Source: Crocinitomix sp044361315
GTDB lineage: Bacteria > Bacteroidota > Bacteroidia > Flavobacteriales_D > Crocinitomicaceae
DNA length: 64,000 nt
NCBI GenBank assembly: GCA_044361315.1
Contig: JBIKJA010000009.1
Span: forward strand, 1-64,000
Direction of reading: 5' to 3'
Every line of letters starts with the position of its first letter. Position 1 is the first letter of the stretch. A program made the position numbers and the translations under genes. This document shows, one piece after another, positions 58,740 through 64,000 of the stretch. A model generated the notes under the pieces. It was not told where the DNA came from. It saw only the letters and a list, made by a program, of their open reading frames with translations, and searched no databases.

Positions 58740-60998
58740 TTACCTCAAAACTGTCACATGCCCGTGGTATTCTAATTTTTTATCGGTTGCAATTTCTGAG
58801 GTGACTATGTGCCAGATATACACGCCATCAGGAACAATTAATCCGCCATAAGCTCCATTCCATCCGCCTGTTGCATCATACGATTCAAATACAATTTCTC
58901 CCCAACGGTTGTAAATAGTCATGTGAAAATCATACGGATCGATGCCCCTGAAATAAGGTCTAAATAATTCGTTATAGGTATCTCCATCAGGTGTAAATGT
59001 ATTTGGAATGTAGAACAATTGTTCTTCGTACACATTGATTATTTTGGTAATTGTATCGCTACAGCCATTTACCGTATAAGCAATTAAAGTAATTTCGTAC
59101 ACGCCAGCTACTTCAGGAAAGGTAAAGGTTGGATTTTCAGTATTTGAATTTCCAAGGGCATCAAATTGCCAATCCCAATTGTCTTCACTCGCCGAAGCAT
59201 CAATAAAATTAACTTGGGTATTTAAGGTCGTTATATTGCTAGGATTGTAAGTGAAATTTGCCACAGGATTTTCAAATACTTCGATATAATCTGCATAAGT
59301 TATTGATCCTGAGCATCCATTTGCATCAGTAATTATTAAACTAACATCAAACTCACCAGGCACTAGGTAGTTATGTGCGGTAATTCCGCATGAAGTTGAA
59401 ATTCCTCCATCACCGAATGTCCATTGGCAAGAAGTACCGATGGTGCCTGTATTTGTAAAGGTGACTTCTACCGGTTGGCATCCATCTTGAATATCAGAAA
59501 CAAATGTAACCGTTGGAGTAGGGTGAACTGTCACGGTGTATGTATCGACACCACCACAACCACCTAAAATGGTATTGGTAATCACATGTGCCCCAGCTCC
59601 TGCAATGGCTGGATTAAATACGCCACCTGAGACACCAGTTCCAGTTAATGTTCCTATATCAATGGCATCAATCACCACGGCTGGGTCATCCACGCATAAA
59701 GGACCAAATGGAGTGATTGTTGCATCGGTTAACGGCGTACCTGGGTTAACAACTAAGGTGCTTGTATATTGACATCCATTTTCATCTTCTACACAAATAT
59801 TGTAGGTGCCATCACATAAATCGGTAAATGCCCCGATTGGTGATGAAGTAACACATCCATCGATACTGTAAGATAAAACACCTGTTCCTCCAACACTCGT
59901 TAAATCAATTGTTCCCACGCAATCTCCTTCACAAATTTCTCCAGTTACACTTTCATCTACAACAATGGCAGTGGGTTCCGTGAGGGTGATATTCATATCT
60001 GTTGTACAGCCATTATCGTCCCTCACACTTAGCGTAAACGCGCCACCATCTAAACCAGTAAAGCTACCAGGTGCCGCGTAAGCTCCACCATCAATCGAAT
60101 ATTCATAAGTAGGAACTCCTCCAGCACCAATCACTGTAATTACGCCATCCCCATCTCCATTACAGATTAAATCCGTTGAAACTACCTCTGCAATCGTCAA
60201 AAGTGGTGGTTCAGTTATGGTGACATCTAATACTTCGACTAATCCACTTCCATTGGTAACTGTTACCGAATAAGTACCGGGACATAAACCAGCAACATCA
60301 GCAGTTAAAGCGCCGCCAGCAGCAGCATCCCAAACATACGAATAAGGAGGGTCTACTCCTGGAATTACTTCTGCTGTACCATCGCATGCGCCAAAACAGG
60401 TTACATTGGTATTGTCCATATCTAAGTCATCCAAAGGTACAATAAATTCAAAATGGTCGAGGTGATTCCAATAAGCACCCCCTGGTGCATTACGAACGGT
60501 TATATGGGTGGCGTCATTCGGCGCAATAAATGTAAAAGTATGATTTCCCCATGCCATAACGGTTGGAGTTCCTGTATAAATTAACGTACCAAAACTTGTG
60601 GCGGAGGTTGATGCCCCGATTTGAAAATTTCCAGACGGTACAAAGGTGGTTTCCCCTAATGCCCACATAGAAAGTGTGTAAGAAACACCTGTCACCAAAG
60701 GTGCATCAATTGCCATCGAAACTTCATCTTCAGGAACATGAGCAATCGAGATGCTTCTTAATCCGTCAGGAAGACCTGTGACGTAACAGCCGTCCATGAT
60801 AATATCAGTTTCTTCACCACCACCAAATGCCAAAACATTCGTCATCCAGCCATTAAATGTCGCGTTTGAAAGATTGTAATTACAGCCTACAGGTGCCGAT
60901 GTGATTTCAAAACTTCCATTTAAAAGGGTTTGAGAATAAACCGTACTTTTTAATAAGAGTACAAGTAAAACGCTAACGCAACTTTTTATTAAATTCAT
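58740..60998 (-). CDS. SprB-repeat/PKD secreted protein with carbohydrate-binding-like head
   Basis: 752 residues. A signal peptide (cut near STVYSQ) is followed by a head unlike its neighbours (LLNGSFEITSAPVGCNYNLS, then GVSYTLSMWALGE and HITVRNAPGGAYWNHLDHFE), which looks like a DUF642 or CBM-type jelly-roll. Next come SprB-type repeats (VTCFGACDGTAEVIPGVDPP, ICEGDCVGTIDLTSVGGTG), a PKD pair (CQWTFGDGGIST) and a type B T9SS domain (FYIPNTFTPDGDTYNELFRP) nearly the same as that of the flanking genes. The head was probably swapped while the tail stayed. Confidence 0.92.
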   Translation of the reverse strand: MNLIKSCVSVLLVLLLKSTVYSQTLLNGSFEITSAPVGCNYNLSNATFNGWMTNVLAFGGGEETDIIMDGCYVTGLPDGLRSISIAHVPEDEVSMAIDAPLVTGVSYTLSMWALGETTFVPSGNFQIGASTSATSFGTLIYTGTPTVMAWGNHTFTFIAPNDATHITVRNAPGGAYWNHLDHFEFIVPLDDLDMDNTNVTCFGACDGTAEVIPGVDPPYSYVWDAAAGGALTADVAGLCPGTYSVTVTNGSGLVEVLDVTITEPPLLTIAEVVSTDLICNGDGDGVITVIGAGGVPTYEYSIDGGAYAAPGSFTGLDGGAFTLSVRDDNGCTTDMNITLTEPTAIVVDESVTGEICEGDCVGTIDLTSVGGTGVLSYSIDGCVTSSPIGAFTDLCDGTYNICVEDENGCQYTSTLVVNPGTPLTDATITPFGPLCVDDPAVVIDAIDIGTLTGTGVSGGVFNPAIAGAGAHVITNTILGGCGGVDTYTVTVHPTPTVTFVSDIQDGCQPVEVTFTNTGTIGTSCQWTFGDGGISTSCGITAHNYLVPGEFDVSLIITDANGCSGSITYADYIEVFENPVANFTYNPSNITTLNTQVNFIDASASEDNWDWQFDALGNSNTENPTFTFPEVAGVYEITLIAYTVNGCSDTITKIINVYEEQLFYIPNTFTPDGDTYNELFRPYFRGIDPYDFHMTIYNRWGEIVFESYDATGGWNGAYGGLIVPDGVYIWHIVTSEIATDKKLEYHGHVTVLR

Positions 60999-61116
60999 AG
61001 TTTTTAGAATTAACTTTTGTTAATTACCGCTTGTTTGACGCTAAAAAAAGGTATTAGTTGCCTTAATTTTAGAATTATTTCTAAAATAATCTAATTCAGT
61101 ATAGGGCTATGATTTT

Positions 61117-64000
61117 CTATCTCAACACCGCAACATGTCCGTGGTATTCTAATTTTTTATCAGAAGCAGCTTCATCGGTAATGATGTGCCAAACATAAAC
61201 CCCTGTTGGCACTATTTCACCTCCGTAAGTACCATTCCATCCAACATTTACATCATGTGATTCAAACATAATCTCACCATATCTATTGTAGATCATCAAT
61301 GAATAATTATAGATATCGATTCCATTAAAATATGGTTTGAAAACTTCGTTGTACAAATCACCATCAGGCGTAACTGTATTTGGAACATAGATTAAATATT
61401 GCTCGGCGATGATCAAAGTTCTTGATGCACTGTCAACACAGCCATATTCATTTGCTACAAATAAATCAATCGTGTATGTTGCTGCTAATTCTGGAAATGT
61501 GCAGGTAGGATTTTGTTCGGATGAATTTCCAAGCACATCAAACGTCCAAGTCCACGAATCTGCGTTGGTAGACATATCAGTGAAATTAATCTCTGTATTG
61601 ATTGTTGTTGTTGGTTGAGGTCCAAATCTGAACGAAGCGTTTGGCAACGGATATACATCAATATAATCATAGGCCGTTGTAGAATTTGTACAGCCATTTA
61701 AATCAGTCACAGTTAAGCTAACATCATACGATCCAACATTGTAATAAGTATGGTTAACGTCTCCGCAAATCTCAGAGACATCTCCATCACCAAATGTCCA
61801 TACACACGCACTGCCTGGTTCACCTGTATAGTCAAACGGCACAAATAACGGTTGACATCCATCGGCAACTGGTGAAGTAAATCCAACGACTGGCTGCGGA
61901 TTCACCACCACATTATAGGTCGCAACATCCCCACAACCAATAGCGATTGTGTTGGTAATCGTATGTGCTCCAATTCCTGCCAAAGCTGGATCAAAAACAC
62001 CACCTACAACTCCTGTTCCAGTATAAACACCACCCGGAGAAATGGCTGTTAACGTATGTGGTGCATCATTGATACACATTGGACCAAAAGGGATAATTGA
62101 AGCATCCGCAGGAGCAACACCATTTGGAACAATAATCGTATTCGTATAAGCACAACCGTCTGCATCCACCACGCATACGTCAAAAGAACCAGCACAAAGC
62201 CCAGTGTAAACACCAACTAAATCGGATGATGCACAATCATCAATACTATATTCGAAAGGAGCGACACCCACTGTACCTTCAAGCGTAATTGAACCTAAAC
62301 AATCCCCTAAGCAGGTTTCACTCACTATAATTTCATTCACATCCACTGCTGGACTTTCTGAAAGAATCACATCTAATTCTGTTTCACAGTCGTTTACATC
62401 TTTTACAATGATGGTATGAGTACCAGCGTCTAATCCAGTAAATGTTACCAGAGGGCCAAAGGCTCCACCATCTATGGAATAACTATAGCCAGGCACACCA
62501 CCACCTGCCGCGATGAAAATTTCACCGTCTGAACCGCCGAAGCATGTGATTGGCACTGACGAAACAAGATCTAAAGTTAAAGGAGTTGGTTCAGTTAAGG
62601 TAATCGTAGCATTTGCCAAACATCCATTTGCATCTAAAATCTCGACATCATGCGCGCCTTCCGTTAATCCTGTAAAGTCACCTGTTAGTGCATAAGGACC
62701 AGCATCTATTGAAAATTCGAAAGGTTCAACTCCTCCAATTGCGGCAATTGTAATTGCTCCATCCGAGCCACCGTTGCATGACACATCGGCAGTTAAAATG
62801 ATATCAACTTCAAGTGAATCAGGAGAAACGATTGGCAAAGGAATTTCAATGAAACATCCAGCTTCGTCCATAATTGTAACAATGTACGTTGCAGGAGCTA
62901 GATCGGTAAAATAACCAGTTGGCATTGGACCACCGCCAATGTCATACGTTAAAACACCTGTTCCTCCTGAACCTTCCACCGTTCCGGTCCCATCATTGAA
63001 TCCGAAGCAAGTTACAACCGTTGTAGCCGTAACAAGACCAGTAATTTCCGGAGCTTCTGTTACCGTTACAGTACCTGTTTCAACACATCCGAGTGCATCG
63101 GTCACAGTTACGGTGTAAGTTCCTGCACACAAGCCAGTTGCAGTTGCTGTGGTTTGACTTCCTGCTCCGACATCCCACAAATAAGTGAAAGGTGCAACAC
63201 CAATACCGACAGCGGTTGCGGTTCCGTCACATTCTCCAAAACAAGAGGCAGGTAGAGAAGACATTGTAGGTGGTTCGCAACAAATTACATCGACAAATAC
63301 TGTATCCGCATCGACCACACCGCCGCAAGAGATTAATTTAGCGACATATGTGGTTGGTACCGCCGGACAAACTACCCGAGTTGGACCTGTTCCAATTAAA
63401 AAAGGACCAGAATACCATTCAATCGTTGGGTCACCAAGAGGAGTGTATCTAACTGCGTGATTGACAGCAGTCCATACTGTACTGTTTCTTCCAGGAAATA
63501 CAACGGCGGCAGTTCCAGGTAAGTTATGAACGCCTTGAACGGCTGTTCCTCCTGCCCAACCAGCGCAAACAACTTTATTTTGAATGTGATTTTCAATCAC
63601 ATTGGTAGTTTCGTAGAGAATAATTTGTTGAGTAGCAAGAAGACCAATACAAGAAAAATAAGGAACTGCTTGCCAAGTGACTACAAATCTTCGGAAAGGA
63701 GCCACACCCAAAGTTTGTGTTAAGACAGAACCTCCAATTCCAGGATTAATGTCGTGCCATGGTCCCATAATACAATTTTTAGGCGTACTTGCAGCTACCG
63801 AAGGAATAGGAGAAGTTGTAAACGTACCAGGGCCTCCAGAAAATCCTATCCAACCATTTGAAGATATATTGACGTTTGTATAAGTATTTCCATAAAAACA
63901 AAAACTAAAGCCAATTGCAATAGGACTTGAAACCCCATCATCACTTAGAAAACGAGACGTACCTGCATAAGCATTAGGAGCATACGTGATAGCTGCCACC
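61117..64000 (-). CDS. SprB-repeat/PKD secreted protein, 5' end beyond the window
   Basis: At least 960 residues; the frame is still open at the window edge, so the start, signal peptide and about 55 N-terminal residues (by comparison with the 56478-58616 product) are missing. The visible start aligns with the nidogen-like head of that protein (FCFYGNTYTNVNISSNGWIG, CIMGPWHDINPGIGG). It has more SprB-type repeats than its relatives: five or so, for example VSCNGGSDGAITIAAIGGVE, ITCFGGSDGEIFIAAGGGVP and ETCLGDCLGSITLEGTVGVA. PKD domains and a type B T9SS tail (IYVPNTVTPDGDLYNEVFKP to KLEYHGHVAVLR) follow. Confidence 0.92.
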   Translation of the reverse strand, partial: VAAITYAPNAYAGTSRFLSDDGVSSPIAIGFSFCFYGNTYTNVNISSNGWIGFSGGPGTFTTSPIPSVAASTPKNCIMGPWHDINPGIGGSVLTQTLGVAPFRRFVVTWQAVPYFSCIGLLATQQIILYETTNVIENHIQNKVVCAGWAGGTAVQGVHNLPGTAAVVFPGRNSTVWTAVNHAVRYTPLGDPTIEWYSGPFLIGTGPTRVVCPAVPTTYVAKLISCGGVVDADTVFVDVICCEPPTMSSLPASCFGECDGTATAVGIGVAPFTYLWDVGAGSQTTATATGLCAGTYTVTVTDALGCVETGTVTVTEAPEITGLVTATTVVTCFGFNDGTGTVEGSGGTGVLTYDIGGGPMPTGYFTDLAPATYIVTIMDEAGCFIEIPLPIVSPDSLEVDIILTADVSCNGGSDGAITIAAIGGVEPFEFSIDAGPYALTGDFTGLTEGAHDVEILDANGCLANATITLTEPTPLTLDLVSSVPITCFGGSDGEIFIAAGGGVPGYSYSIDGGAFGPLVTFTGLDAGTHTIIVKDVNDCETELDVILSESPAVDVNEIIVSETCLGDCLGSITLEGTVGVAPFEYSIDDCASSDLVGVYTGLCAGSFDVCVVDADGCAYTNTIIVPNGVAPADASIIPFGPMCINDAPHTLTAISPGGVYTGTGVVGGVFDPALAGIGAHTITNTIAIGCGDVATYNVVVNPQPVVGFTSPVADGCQPLFVPFDYTGEPGSACVWTFGDGDVSEICGDVNHTYYNVGSYDVSLTVTDLNGCTNSTTAYDYIDVYPLPNASFRFGPQPTTTINTEINFTDMSTNADSWTWTFDVLGNSSEQNPTCTFPELAATYTIDLFVANEYGCVDSASRTLIIAEQYLIYVPNTVTPDGDLYNEVFKPYFNGIDIYNYSLMIYNRYGEIMFESHDVNVGWNGTYGGEIVPTGVYVWHIITDEAASDKKLEYHGHVAVLR

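Overview
The window looks like a chromosomal segment of a low-GC member of the Bacteroidota, most likely order Flavobacteriales; a Crocinitomicaceae/Fluviicola-like genus is my guess, but the family is not proven. The reasons are: type IX secretion (T9SS) C-terminal signals of both kinds on five large secreted proteins; lipoproteins with Bacteroidota-type lipoboxes; DUF4369-thioredoxin, DUF6340 and SO_0444-type permease families; a glycine/ornithine aminolipid acyltransferase pair; and at least sixteen copies of the Bacteroidota -7 promoter element TAnnTTTG at a fixed short distance from start codons or an RNA. No rRNA, CRISPR, prophage or intact insertion sequence is visible.

Layout. 1-8.8 kb (minus strand): a decayed surface-protein gene, then a compact run lpxK-pnp-gatB-tlpA-tlpA-lpxH (lipid A, purine salvage, tRNA amidation, thiol-redox), preceded by an overlapping pair of a cytoplasmic NMT1/THI5-type binding protein and an N-formylglutamate amidohydrolase. 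9-18.7 kb: two exported proteins of unknown role, a CPBP membrane protein, apaG, a dispersed repeat, pruA, an aminolipid acyltransferase pair, a lipoprotein and a LOG-family nucleosidase. 18.7-27.6 kb: the most striking region, three tandem secreted M48 metalloprotease paralogs, two of them directly coupled to a small outer-membrane-like partner, with two decayed remnants of further partner genes between them. 27.6-32.5 kb: DUF1801 and SRPBCC proteins, an Rrf2 regulator and a T9SS adhesin-like protein. 32.5-39.8 kb: gene relics and repeats, a DUF6340 lipoprotein, a small conserved-looking protein, a metal permease with a fused HMA domain, and an operon with dapF, a GNAT enzyme and mltG. 39.8-50 kb: dipeptidyl-peptidase III lipoprotein, FG-GAP T9SS protein, arginase-argS pair and an OmpA/TSP3 porin-like protein, followed by a candidate small RNA with its own promoter and terminator. 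50-55 kb: a gene graveyard with a 228-bp repeat shared with 32.7 kb, a B12-type radical SAM enzyme with a nine-G tract, an unknown protein, a decayed DUF2807 gene and two tRNAs. 55-64 kb: a GT87 glycosyltransferase and three tandem SprB-repeat/PKD proteins with type B T9SS signals, the last running off the window edge.

How they fit together. Much of the window serves the cell envelope: lipid A (lpxH, lpxK), aminolipids, peptidoglycan (dapF, mltG), OmpA, many lipoproteins, and secreted adhesin-like proteins presumably exported by a T9SS encoded elsewhere. Arginase, pruA and perhaps the formylglutamate hydrolase point to amino-acid catabolism. The non-coding part carries a dispersed GCGTT...AACGC-ended repeat in three copies, a second 228-bp repeat in two copies, and at least four decayed genes beyond the two partner-gene remnants.
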